Shown: positions 29,600 to 41,264 of the stretch, piece by piece | Position numbering within the stretch: the stretch's first letter is position 1 | How the letters are laid out: every line of letters begins with the position of its first letter | Assembly: GCA_037389465.1 (NCBI GenBank) | Contig: JAZARR010000266.1 | Location: 558,001-622,000 of the forward strand | Length of the DNA stretch: 64,000 nt | Reading direction: 5' to 3' | Source of the DNA: Baylisascaris procyonis | Lineage: Eukaryota; Nematoda; Chromadorea; Rhabditida; Ascarididae | Notes under the pieces: model-generated | Seen by the model: only the letters and a program-made list of their open reading frames with translations | What the model was told of the DNA's origin: nothing | Database searches by the model: none | Position numbers and translations under genes: made by a program

Positions 29600-30815
29600 T
29601 TAGAGCGACTATGTTTGTTGAAGGACCTTGACGGATGGCGTGCCCTCTTCTTGCTAAATGCCTCCTCGATGGGAGTGTCTTTGTTCAGAATCTATCTATT
29701 CATCTCGCTTCAACGTTTTTTTTAAACCAATGTTTTAGCCTAATATTCATCAAATCGCATCTCACTTCACGACTAAGTTATTATTAGTCAATTATTATTA
29801 AACGAGACCCGCTACTGAGATATTTTCCGAGACTCTTGATTTCTTCTGCGACCGTTGCCTGTTTGCTTCCCAGTCTAATGTTCCGTTACAACGCTCCCCG
29901 ATGAGGCTGTCCTCAGTGAAAATAGTACCCCTGCTGCATGCGAGAAGGCGAATGCTAACAAACAAATCTTAACCTGAATTCGTTTTTCATGTTTAATTAG
30001 GCAATATTTGTTAGGCAAATGAAGAAGTAAGATGGGTATTGGTAAAAAAATAGGTTTATGTGTACATTTGGTTAAATCATGGGGCGTTTAGGTTTAGTCG
30101 AAGCGTCTACCTTTTGCTTTCGCTGTATTTGTGATTTTGGTGGCACTTTGGTGGGTAATTTTTTTAAATTTTGATTCTTTTTTGGTATGGTAGTGATGGA
30201 TAAACTTGAATTGATAAAATAACCCTAAAAAAGACATTGACGATGTATTGATATCGAGTGAGAAGTTGCAATTTTTTCTTACAATTTGCTTTGTAATTTG
30301 AAATCTGGTTACCGTGAATTGCGCCTCACATCTGAACATTCATTGAGCATTTAATTGCACTTACAATAAATCCATTAAAAATGCCGCATGTACTTATGAA
30401 ATTCAAGAAATGTTATAAAGAGAACGATATGTCAAACGCTGTTAATGCACAACGATATCATCTTTGTGCGTTATTGCTGTTGTGTTCCCGTACGTCACTG
30501 ATGCGTATCGCCATGTATCATCATTTTACGCAGCATCTTGTGTTGCTTCGGAAGGTCGCTATGAAGGCGTTTGTGAAAGCGAAAGGTTGCTGAAGTACTG
30601 CCACTTATTGGAAAAGTACTTTCCGATAAATTTAGGTATCTTTGTTTGCAGGACCTTTCAGAAAACCGTTTCAGTTGTTTTATTGAACAGTTTCATAGAG
30701 AATGGGACCTGTTGGGTTTTCTTCCCAGTGCACTACATCTCTCAATAAGTTCGTTGTTTATGCGAATCGATTATGTAGCTGAATTTGAAGGTTCAAGCGA
30801 ATCTCATTTCTGTTT
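29600..30815. other. No recognised gene
   Basis: AT-rich sequence with overlapping short plus-strand frames at 30381-30834. These may be the decayed upstream part of the reverse transcriptase that follows, but I cannot align them to it. Confidence 0.4.
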
Positions 30816-30819
30816 ACTA

Positions 30820-31141
30820 GGCCAAAGCTTTTGACGTCGTTCATCATGCAAGGTTATTGCTAACTTTGGAAGGATATGGGACAGTCGTTTTATTTTAAAA
30901 CGGTTTAAAGAATTTCTTTATAATCAAACATTCCAAGCAAGAATTAGGGATGGCTTTTCACGATGCGCCCAGTTTGTCAGCAGTGAATGTCATGCTATGC
31001 TCACTAGCCGCATATATAAGTTCCTCAAGCTAAGGGACGGGACTGTTCGCTTTGTAGATGATGGCATGCGTGATTTTCATTGGCAGTGCAGTACATTCGG
31101 TTGCCAAGAAGTATCCCAATTTGCAAATTGCGTTCATTGTT
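30820..31141 (+). pseudogene. Decayed non-LTR retrotransposon reverse transcriptase fragment
   Basis: The frame at about 30820-30893 reads AKAFDVVHHARLLLTLEGYG, the classic AFD-V-H--LL--L--YG block of LINE-type reverse transcriptases. A stop and a frame change follow. The next frame reads LKRFKEFLYNQTFQARIRDG, matching the block after it (FL-NRTFQVRI). Then comes FSRCAQFVSSE where the family has a V-SGVPQGS motif, and later TVRFVDDGMRDF, where FADD is expected (Phe-Val-Asp-Asp). The order of blocks is correct, but the stop, frameshift and degraded GVPQGS motif show that it is inactive. The clade cannot be fixed from this fragment. A short stretch near 32105-32145 (SLADDSNLRF) may be a second remnant of the same motif. 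Confidence 0.65.
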
Positions 31142-34100
31142 CATTGTAGCACAGATGTTGCGATATTACCGTAAAGCTAGTGTTGATTTCTTTCGACCTT
31201 TTCTTGGAATATTGCATTAGTTTTATCGTTGCAGATATTGCGTACGTTTTGAATATCCAAAAATGTTTTGCTCTACTGATTTTGTTGAGGAAATCGTTGC
31301 CCTCGAATCGCTGAAGCATCGAACGCTTACTTAGGACTACGAATATGAGCTTCACGAAACAAGCAAAAAGTGTGTCGCAAACTATATTTCGATTAGCTTT
31401 TATTACTGTATTATGTGCTAGTGGAATATTCTTGCTGAAAATAACGCAAACGCATATAATGTTCGTGAGATGCCTAAGTGGTTTAGATTTTTGTAAGCGT
31501 AATAAATCCAATTTTTTACAAGTCTCTCATGGAGAAAGAAAGTCGCCTTATTTTCAAACATTGGCCAAAAGCATTTTCTCACTTTTATTTTTGCCCCCCT
31601 TTTATTTGTTTTGATGATTTTGCTTCTCGACAGTCGCGTGACGTCTTCTTTTTCCTTTTTTTTCTCATATGTAAACTTTTGCTCATGTTGCACACGTATT
31701 TTCTGAAGATTCGTGGGATTGTCCCTCTATTTGATGAGCTTCTCTATGTGGATGTGCCATATGTTTGACTCTATTTATTGTAAAGACCGTTCAGGATGTT
31801 GTTAGGTGGATGAATGTTGTGACTGAAGAAAAGAATTTGTTCGAGTAGAATTTTCGTCTGAAAGATTTAGGGAATGGAATTTTTTTTCGTATTCCTATAA
31901 GCGATAAAATTTCTTATTTGTTTTTTCTTTCCCTCCTTTCTTTTTTCCATGGTCCCCCTCTTCCTCTTTCCAACTCTTTCCAAGTTTTATTTAAAAAAAG
32001 CCTTTTCACGCATAATGAATATAAAGGGCATCATAGAGAGATGGAGTTTGATGACAAAGGTGCACTGTTGTTTGATTCGTTGTTCTATTTACTCAGACAA
32101 TGGCAGATTTTCGCTTGCTGATGACAGCAATCTTCGGTTTATTGTGTAGGCAGTGAAAAGCGCAAAGAAACGCATCTTTATCGAACGTTTCCACAAAATT
32201 CGTTTTATCGAACGTTTCCACAAAATTCGTTTTCATCTCCGTTTTCCATCTCCATTCTTCACATTCTCCATTTTTTACGAAACCCATCAATGGATTTTCC
32301 TAAATAAATTCTAAACTTTTTCTATCAAATAAATCAGTTTATTGTTCAACTTTCATTTTTTTCATTTTCAAATATTTGAAATATAACCTGTAGTTAGAGG
32401 TTAATGTCTAATCTCTTATTTTTCTTATCATTTACCACTTATGAAGTTGGATGTCAGCTGATAGAAGTTTTAGGTGTCTGCAGGAGTATTTATTCAATGG
32501 CGAATTCGCTTTCATTCTAATTGAGCAATTTGTTGACGTTTGATTGATTTCTCTGCACTTACTTTCAGAGACTGTGGAGCATAGTGTTTATGCTCTTCGT
32601 CAATCATTAATTAACTGCTTCATCTCAACCCAAACAACAGTTAATTCTTTACTCAAATCGAATGTATTTTGATTTATTAGTTTGAATGATTAATCGAGAA
32701 TATCCCCGCATTAAGGTAGGAACGATAGATGTCTGTTCTAAAACCTGGGTATTCATTATCGCATCTTTAGGGAGTATGACAAACAAAGGGCAACTCTTTT
32801 TGCATTTCCTGATGATTTCTGAGCTGAGAGATAAGAGCAGGTGAATGACTGGAGACAAGATTTGACTGCCGATCGTTGTTCGATCAGACGTTGATGCAGT
32901 TTGCAGTGACAGGAAGGAGGCTTGCCGTGGAGTGTCTTTGCAAATCGTATGATGGAGAGATAGCCAACCTTAGATTCAAATTGTTCTTAACAATGCCTTG
33001 CTGAGGTGAATGTTAATAAAAAAATCGGAAACGATTGCTTATTATAAGGAGAGCATTGCTGCATCACAGCAGCTTATCAAAAATGTTCGTAAACAGCGGG
33101 AGAGCATAAGCGATGGTTTGGTTTTTTGCTAGCATCATGTGCGCTTGCCGTTATGTACTTTTTGCACGTCACCGGCAATGCACGTTTGTTTTGACTTGTG
33201 AAGTGAGCTAGTCTCGGGCGGTATCTGCTTGTACCCTTTGTTACTACATTCCGCTCTGCATATATTCCATCTTGTAAAACTTTTGACTATTTTAGATAGA
33301 ACTACAGCATTATTCTCGTTCTCTCCAAGTATAACATTGCTGTTTTATATGCATTAGATGTGATAACTATGCAAATATGCTATCGAAGGTGTAGTTGATA
33401 TTGTGCCGCCTTACTCTATTCCAACAGATATCTTATTGAGAGTTAATATTTTCCAATCCTATAGTGTTAGTTATTCAACTTGGCTCTGTTTTTAAAGAGA
33501 ATAGGAAGCAATGAAGTGAATTTGGCAATAAGTTTTACGGTTCAAAGAAATTGAAATGATCATATTTCGGTGTGAACTCCACATGTGGGTATCTATCGTT
33601 TATGAGTTTGCGCAAGAGATTTTTTTAATGCGGTAGAGAAATGCAGAAGTGACCATTGTCAAGCTGCGTCACTAACACAAGATTGACAAGCGTTCAAGAG
33701 TGCTGTCTGTTTGGCTTAGCGTAGATTTCAAATGTTTTTTTTCAACTATGGCAATGGACACATTTTCACGGAACTGTTTTCTCTTCGTTGAGTTGTGTTC
33801 TTTGTATATTAGCTTATCTATAAAGCGAGCTATGATAACGCTAAGTTTGTGCCTGTCTACCTGTTAGTCACTTTCAGCTGAGAAATAAATCCGACTGCGA
33901 TTATGAGATATGGTTGATTAAATATACATCAAAGAATGGTGATATGCAATGTCGTATTTCAGGTCAACGATTACCTTCGTAAAGATATTTAAAAGTGCTA
34001 GAATTATTGCATATATCTTAGACGATTTGAATATTCATCGTTCATTTTGCACGAGGCGGTATTAGAAGAATGCATATATCATTAGAGGTTTGTATGAACA

Positions 34101-36788
34101 CTAAAAAAAATTATGATAGAATATTTTATTATTCGTTGTTCGCTTATGAAAGAGACGAATAAGTGTTGATAATCCAAATAGAAAAAATAGGTGCATTTCT
34201 TCGAGACTTTCAAGCTCATTTTCAGTCGAAAAAACAATGTACAATAGTTTGAAAATGACGGATGATTTCACTTAATGCCAAAATTTGCTTTTAAATGTTC
34301 CTAAGCAATTTTACTATACTTCTGGAATTCTGTGTAACTTTTCATATCCATAGATGCAATCATTGAGACGTATGGTGTTTGGATTAGGCAAATCATTTTT
34401 CTGAGTTGTTTTTTGTTGGATGCTGTCTGAAAAGGTTGTAGACTCTTGTCGGTGATCTCATTTATCGTAATGTTCCCCCTTCGCGTTATTCTCGTTCCAT
34501 TAAATGCTGCTCAAGCCACATAATCTTTCGGCATCCCTTAGACGTTTGCTTCTCAATTACATCTCTGATATCATCTTAAATGGGTTCACTGTCATTCAAT
34601 AGTTTTTGACTTTCCTTCTATAGTTCATTGTTATTTTTCAGCACTTCTAATTTGAATTTTGCTTATTTCTTTTAATATAATCCGTCCGGGTTTGGATTAG
34701 GTCACTATCGTCGCAAATGGACTGTTAGATGTTTGGGATAGATGGACAGAACTTTTTATCCCTCCCACATCAAAATTTTCTGTTCGTTTTGCTCTATGGA
34801 TTTGCGAATTTGTTCACAAACTTGCACTAAGCCCAAGCGTGCCCGTATATGCACCTTTTACATTTTTTCTTGATTTTTGTTATTTCAATTTGTGAATCGT
34901 CGGAAGTAGATTTGTGAAATTTATCGAATACACTATACAGCATCATATCATGATATTCTCTATCGTATTCTGCTTTTGTTCATTAATTAGATATAGGCAA
35001 GATAGTAAGAATTTTTCTATATATTTCATGCCGATCGAATTTCCACTTAATCGCAATCGGTTCACAGAAGACTTACTCCCTTGTTGAAAATTTGTGCGAA
35101 CAGTTGCAACAATTAAAATGTGACGGAAATCCTTTTTTAACACTCTATGAGAGTGTTTAGTGAGATGAGCGAAATGCAAAAAATGTATATCATTCTAATT
35201 CCTCTCGTTGCATTTCTTCACCTTGATTATTGATTTCGATTTTTTATGAGTTTGGGATTTCGCACTGAAATTTTTATTTTTTTTTATTCAATCGAGCAGT
35301 TTTTTTTTCGATTATGTTGGAATGTTCCCCATTTTTTATGTGTTTGATTTTTGATTGCAGTTTTTTGTTATTTGAATTATTGCCGTTTTTTTTCTTTTGG
35401 TGAGCGATATCAGCGTTAGGTGAAAGTGATGAAATGTGTTGTAATGATCGGTGTTTTTAAATGTAAAGTAAATGTAATATTGACCAGGACCAGTCGATAA
35501 TAATTATCTATATAGGGGCATGACATTTTATGAGGATTTAAGGCCAAAAGTTAAGGTTTCGATGAATATTTATGGATTATAGTCTCTCATCGAATGTTTA
35601 TCGGTGTTGAATGCGTTGTGGATTAATGTTTGATGTGACTCGTTGGTATATTAATCGAATGCAAACATTTTCGTTGATCTGTTTTATTCCCATCGTTGCT
35701 TTCTCAAAGGAAGCGCAATTTTAATCCTTCATTTATTGCAAATACTGCCAACGAAGCCTTACAAGAATAACGTTTCTATGGTACTAATTTTTATGTCTAT
35801 TTAAATGCAATTTATTTAACTACAAAGGTTTAGCGGTTATTATAGTAGGTTAAATGTTGGTGTTCATAGCTTAGTGATATTCTTCTTCTTGCAATTGATC
35901 GTATTTTCAACGATCGTATTGATTGCGTTCTTGTTCATAGGCGATTTTACCGTGAAATTTATTGATGCATTGGAAAATAGGTGTGATCACATCGGATCTT
36001 TTCTATTTTTTAACATTTGCATATTCGTTCATTTGCTTTATGAAAGCATAAAAGGCGTTATTTCTTCTAATCTTGAAACCATGCAGTTCCTGATACGGCT
36101 TTTTTTTTTTCTTACAATGAAACACTTTTTTCCATCACCTCATTGATTAAGTTGTTGAGAGTGCAACAAATTGTTGCGTAGGATGCACTCATCAAGATTT
36201 GTTGATCAGTGATTATCAGTTTTTATGCTTTTATTGATGTTGTTTAATCAAATCGTTCAAATACATCATTATTTTCACGATTCCCATTGAAAAGTTGACT
36301 AATTGCGTTAACAACATATAGATTTATGCATTTATTTTGATGGAAGCTATGAAACTTGAGTTAGGGATGCTTTATATTGGTTGCAACTTAAACTTTATGC
36401 TATTTCCTGTCATGAAGACGTCGTTTTATAAATTAATTTTCATAATTATTGCTGCAATAATATATTGTGATAAGGAATCAAAAAAAATTTTTGAAGTGAA
36501 GTGTCATTCAACTAGTCATTAGACCAGCATGCCTCATCGTTGGATCTGTTGAAATTCTTTCTCGACAACATACCCCACCTAATGGATCATCGCAGATGAA
36601 TCCACTAGACAAGCTAATTGATCTCATTCCCTGTGTATATGGACAGTTGGAAATGACTGTCCGATTGCTGTTTAGGGGTGAATGCTAATGGATTTGAACC
36701 CTTTTTGGGTGTTCAGAAGTGTCCAGCTTTATGATTCCTGAATTGTCCATTCTTTATAGAATTTGCTCTTAACTAAGCTAAAATTTCA
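31142..36788. other. No recognised gene
   Basis: Mainly AT-rich, T-tract-rich sequence. It holds the 27-bp tandem duplication at 32177-32230. The hydrophobic plus-strand frame at 35874-36146 (for example IVLIAFLFIGDFTVKFIDAL) lacks convincing splice sites. No gene is supported. Confidence 0.45.
32177..32230. repeat. Perfect 27-bp tandem duplication
   Basis: Two identical adjacent copies of a 27-bp unit starting TTTATCGAACGTTTCCAC. Because 27 is divisible by three, the minus-strand frame at 32093-32290 carries two copies of TNFVETFDK in tandem. Confidence 0.95.
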
Positions 36789-36789
36789 G

Positions 36790-36906
36790 ATACCGTCGGA
36801 AGAATTGTGTTCAGCGTGATCGTAGCGAAGTGCTGCATTGTGAAGTGCAAGATAAGCGCCCATATTCTAGTGCTGATCACCGCACTCTGTCACCATCTTC
36901 GACCCC
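36790..36906 (+). CDS. Candidate exon upstream of PRL, unassigned
   Basis: It follows an acceptor (AAATTTCAG) and ends at a textbook donor (CCCCC/GTGAGA). The preferred frame reads YRRKNCVQRDRSEVLHCEVQ, then DKRPYSSADHRTLSPSSTP: hydrophilic and serine-rich like the island at 28.5 kb. A second frame is also open. It ends 360 bases before the PRL start codon on the same strand, so it may be a 5' exon of the PRL transcript or the end part of an upstream gene. Confidence 0.3.
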
Positions 36907-37070
36907 CGTGAGAGTGGCTTTCTTGGCTGGCCGTGTGCTTGCCGAATTGTTGCCCTCGTGTGTTGATTCGCTTGGCCTGATTTCAATCGCCTTCAATCTT
37001 TGTCCAACTGTGATCTAATCCAACCTTCATATTCTACTGATTATTGATTGAATTGAAGACAGTCGACTGA

Positions 37071-37265
37071 CTCTTGCTCTTACTCCACGCTCACGGTGAC
37101 GCTGTGAGTAGTCTGTCTATTCGTAGCAAGTTGACGTTTGCTGACGGCTGTGATTACGTTCAACTTTGGTGCGTAAAAATTTGGCTCTCTACCAAATTGG
37201 CGCCTGCTGCAAGCGTTTCACCTGAAGAGAGGCAACCGCTACGAGTTAGCACAAGAAGAAGAGCG
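37071..37265 (+). promoter_or_regulatory. Likely PRL 5' leader, in frame with the start codon
   Basis: A GC-richer stretch directly upstream of the PRL ATG stays open in the PRL frame back to a TGA at 37068. It ends with ERQPLRVSTRRRA just before the initiator Met. I treat it as 5' untranslated leader because the PRL family normally begins close to the chosen Met. Weak acceptors (such as GCTGCAAG, near 37213) could mark a trans-splice site. A longer N-terminal isoform is possible only with a non-AUG start or an upstream exon. Confidence 0.4.
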
Positions 37266-40200
37266 ATGGGTACGGCAACGAAGCGTAACATCCCATCGCC
37301 AACTTACTTCAAGCCGGCACCCAGCGAGATCCAATACGGCAGAATGAGGTTCCTCATCACCGATCGCCCATCGGATATGACCATCAATAACTTTATTGAG
37401 GTTAGTACATCTTTTAGGTATGTTCAAAGTGCTTCCCATAACGATGATAAGGAAAGTGTGTTTACATGAAGCATTGAATGCAGTTGGTGTATTTGGATTA
37501 CACTTACTAGAGGTTGGCTGAATAAACGAAAGGGAGAAAGGAGAAGGCAGCTGAACGTCCAGTAAATAAAAGAGCAGTTTTTTTGTTTGTAGTGATCGAT
37601 ACAGTGACTTTTTCCTTACATCGAATTTCAGCAATGGGGACCACGGGAAAGAACCGTGTTTAGAAGCAAAAGTAAATATTCTGAGACTTGCTTTATTTCT
37701 TAAGGTACATAAATTCATTTAGTTACCGATTGCTCGTCCCCTCTTGCCTGGTGCGAGTTCAAAGAGTTTGTTTGCCTAAGTTCATGCATTGCAAAATTAA
37801 ATTGCCTTTATGGCTGCATTCACATAAGCGTATTATGGTGACTGTCTTATCTCTACTCCCTAATGTTTGTGCGTGACTGTCATGCACGTGTTTGTATGTT
37901 TATTTGGTTGCGTGTTTATGAGTACCAACATGTTTAATTGCAGCTTGGAGAGACAGCTTTTTGATTGGCACAATTTGTGATGTGGGAGGAAGCTTTATGA
38001 TTGGCATAATTTGTGGTATGGGAGGACAACAAACTAATTTTTGCATTCATGATTTTGGGCCGACTATAGGCAGCCATCTTCCCATCCTTCTCTGTGGTTA
38101 ACGCGGAAAGAGACACAGTGGCAAGCGGCTTATAAGGGAAGAGGAAATAAGTGTAAGTTTAGAATTATCGAAAACTGAGTCATAATCGAATGATCAACAA
38201 ACGTTTTAATGGACTGAGCATTTTCTTCCAAGCACTATAAAGAATTCGAAAGATGAATGAATCGTTCACAAAACGTTCCTGACGCTTTCGACGTCCTCCT
38301 GATCAGTTTAGCAAGTCATCTCTAAGCTGGTCATCAGGGGTCATTGGAGTGTGAACACTGTTGATAATTTAACCACGGATATCTGGCAACATACCAATGA
38401 GCAAGTTGCAATTAGAAGACGATGAGTTGTAAATTTGGTCTGAAATCGAGAATTCCGGAGCTTCGTAGCAGAGAACCCTTGGGGTAGAGAGGAAGGTTCA
38501 ATGCGACGACTATGGTAGTGTTTGCGAAAAGAAGTGAAAGTCCCAAGAAAAGCCTCTAGCTTGGGTTGTTTAATAAAAGGACAGTTTTAGACGTGTAATC
38601 GTAATCTGGGCTTGATTGCACATAGGGGTAGCCACCGGGTTATTTATGACATGGAATAACTCTAAGCGGCACAGCAGGGACAGAGGTTGATACATAAAGT
38701 ATTGGTTTAGCCACAGAGAGCCCTTTCCTGTGTGACCGAAGATTCATCTTTTGAGTTTTGTCTATATCTGTCTATATATCTTCTATCGCAGAAAATAAGA
38801 GGCGCGGATGATGCTTCGTCGTCCTAGTGGAAGTATTTTGCATTTATTCGCTGTTAAGGTCAAGCAAACGAAAAGTTAAGGCTAGAGGGGTTAGTGGTCA
38901 TCGCTTATGGCCTGCTGTCTTTCAATCTGACCATCGCTAACAGTGAGGTTATATTAACTAAAGCTGTTATTGTTTCGCTTTCTTCGCTTCAGCATGTTTC
39001 GTTATTGGTCCTCAACCATCTCATTAAACTTTTACTGTTTTATTGTTGTGTGATTGTAAACATTCATTTATGGCCTTTGATGCTCGATGTCCTTTTCCTT
39101 TTTTTGAGAATAGTTGCATATAAGCACTTTTAAAAGCAAATCAATATGTACAGAGACGATATTCTTCGAATACAAACTTCATGGTATTTGGTGCATTTTA
39201 TTAGCGAAATGACGAACCATTTTTCACTTTTAGGTAGCTGTTATCTTGATATATACCATGAAGAGGTAAAGGGGAGAGGAAGAGGGAGAAATAAGATGAA
39301 ATAAAGAGCAATATTTTATATTGTGATGTTTGATCACTCATTTTTGGACGGACTTAATTGGATAGGAAACTTTCATTGATAGCAAACTACATGCTAAGTA
39401 ATTATTTAGATAGACACTTCAACAATATGCGTTATGCGCCACAGTTGTTGGGAATTAAAGGGTTTTTTAATCGCGAAAAGAATTTGTAATTGCTGAGTGT
39501 AAAGTTGAAACTCTCAACATCAGAGCTATCGATCTTAGTTTTTTGGATCTGTTTACTGTTACTACGTAATGAAATGTGAAGCATAACGATCAGTGAGTGA
39601 TTTCAAATTGGTTTTCTTGTTTCAGGAATTAAGTAAGCATAACGCGCGTGCAGTAGTGAGGGTATGTGAGCCTACCTACGAAACTAAACCGCTACTCTCA
39701 AATGGAATCGACGTTCTGGATTGGGAATTCGTCGACGGTAGTCCGCCACCGCCTGAGGTTTTGTTTCACTTACTTTCTCTTTCCTCCAAATTTAAAGCTG
39801 ATTTGTCAAGAACGAAACATATGTTATCTCGACCACTCATGAAAATAGAGGTGTTACCCAGCCAACAGCTAGAATAGCGTGCTTTTCCCGTTTTATTTTA
39901 TGAAGTAAATCTGCGTCACCTCTGTGGATAGGAAATGAAGAATCATATCTGTAAACAGCAAACATGAAATTGAAATAGGAAAGACAGCGTATGTGAGAAT
40001 GTGTTGATAGATAGCATTGCGTGGAATGTTAATGAAGCATATTGCTGAAGCTTTTCCTGTAGTTGCATCAAGCATTTCGTATAGTTCATTTAGCGATGTC
40101 ACATGTAATGTCGTGAGTGGGATGTTGCACTGGCTTGGTCGCTGTTCTGTGTAGAAAAATAGTACTTAGACTTCGGCAGTTTGTCCTTGCAGGTCGTCGT

Positions 40201-41264
40201 TTACATAGAGCTGTGAATATTTATAGCGGACGTTATGTACATCTTCAAGTAGAACTCGTTCAGTAGATGGTTCGGTATAAACGATTCAGGAAACAATAAG
40301 TTTCGTCGATAAGGGGGGTTCGGAAAATTGCTTTTATTTCCTTTGATATGAATCAGGTGAGTCTTGCACTTGACATTCTTGAAAGTAGCTAGTTTTTTGA
40401 TGAGGAGGTTCGTAGGGAAAATGAGGGAAGAATTTTTTGAGTAGGAAGGAAGGAACTGTCGAATCGATGGAGGGGAAAAATTTCTCACTATCACAGAGGC
40501 GCGCAATTTTCGCATAAAATAATCCACCTCTTGGACGAAAAATAGTCGTCAAATGTGAAAATTTGATTTTGCAGGTGATAGATAAATGGTTGTCTCTAAC
40601 AAAGGAGAGTTTCAAGCAACATCCCGATCAGTGTATAGCAGTGCATTGCGTTGCGGGTCTTGGCAGAGCGCCTGTTCTTGTGGCGATTGCTTTAATGGAA
40701 GCAGGAATGAAATATGAAGACGCTGTTGATCTCATCAGAAGGTACGCCACATCTTCAGTTTAATCTATAATGTGATTGTCATCGCAGAACACAAGCAGCG
40801 AAGAAATTGACATATTTTCGGAGTAGGAAGTGCAAGAGAGCGAAGAAATTATGGGTCATCATGCTGATTTATTGTAGCAATGAACTTTGAAACGGAAACA
40901 AGATGTCATAGGGACACCTTTTAAATCAATTTTCGGAGGAACGTTGAGTAAGCGGCGTCGAAGGCGACCCAGCCTCACATGGTAACCTTTTGTTTCCCCC
41001 TCAGCAGCTTACCATTAGGTCGCTACTGGTTCGATTAGCCTTGCGTGGTCATTATGCATCCTGGGTAAGACAGAAGGGCTACACACCTGCTGTTATGTGC
41101 ATTCAATGTATATAAATGCTAATAGGTCGCTTTTCAGGCACCGACGAGGTGCTTTAAACCAGAAGCAGCTGAATTTCCTGGAGAAGTACAAGCCAACTGG
41201 GCAATTACGAAAGCTGAGGTACGGAGTCGACGGTAAAAATGCGAAGGGATGTTGTATTATGTGA
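37266..41264 (+). CDS. prl-1: PRL-type protein tyrosine phosphatase (PTP4A family)
   Basis: Complete four-exon gene for a 186-residue phosphatase of regenerating liver family: exons 37266-37400, 39626-39757, 40575-40741 and 41138-41264, all in phase with TTTCAG/TTTGCAG acceptors. The protein begins [20 protein letters not shown] and has FLITDRPSD, the family block VRVCEPTY (regulatory Cys59), the general-acid loop WEFVDG (Asp82), and the catalytic P-loop [11 protein letters not shown] with Cys114 and Arg120. The alanine after the P-loop arginine, in place of the Ser/Thr of most PTPs, is typical of PRLs. The C-terminus is KGCCIM, a CaaX box; Met in the last position predicts farnesylation and membrane anchoring. 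Known family roles are magnesium-transporter (CNNM) binding and growth signalling at the plasma membrane. Human proteins are 173 residues, so length fits. The first intron (2.2 kb) is the longest. Confidence 0.95.
37955..38026. repeat. 36-bp tandem duplication in PRL intron 1
   Basis: Two adjacent 36-bp units starting AGCTTTTTGATTGGCACAAT and AGCTTTATGATTGGCATAAT differ at a handful of positions. Thus an older duplication than the one at 32177. Confidence 0.92.

Noticed and set aside
35874..36146. Hydrophobic frame resembling a membrane protein
   Set aside because: T-rich composition explains it; splice signals are weak.
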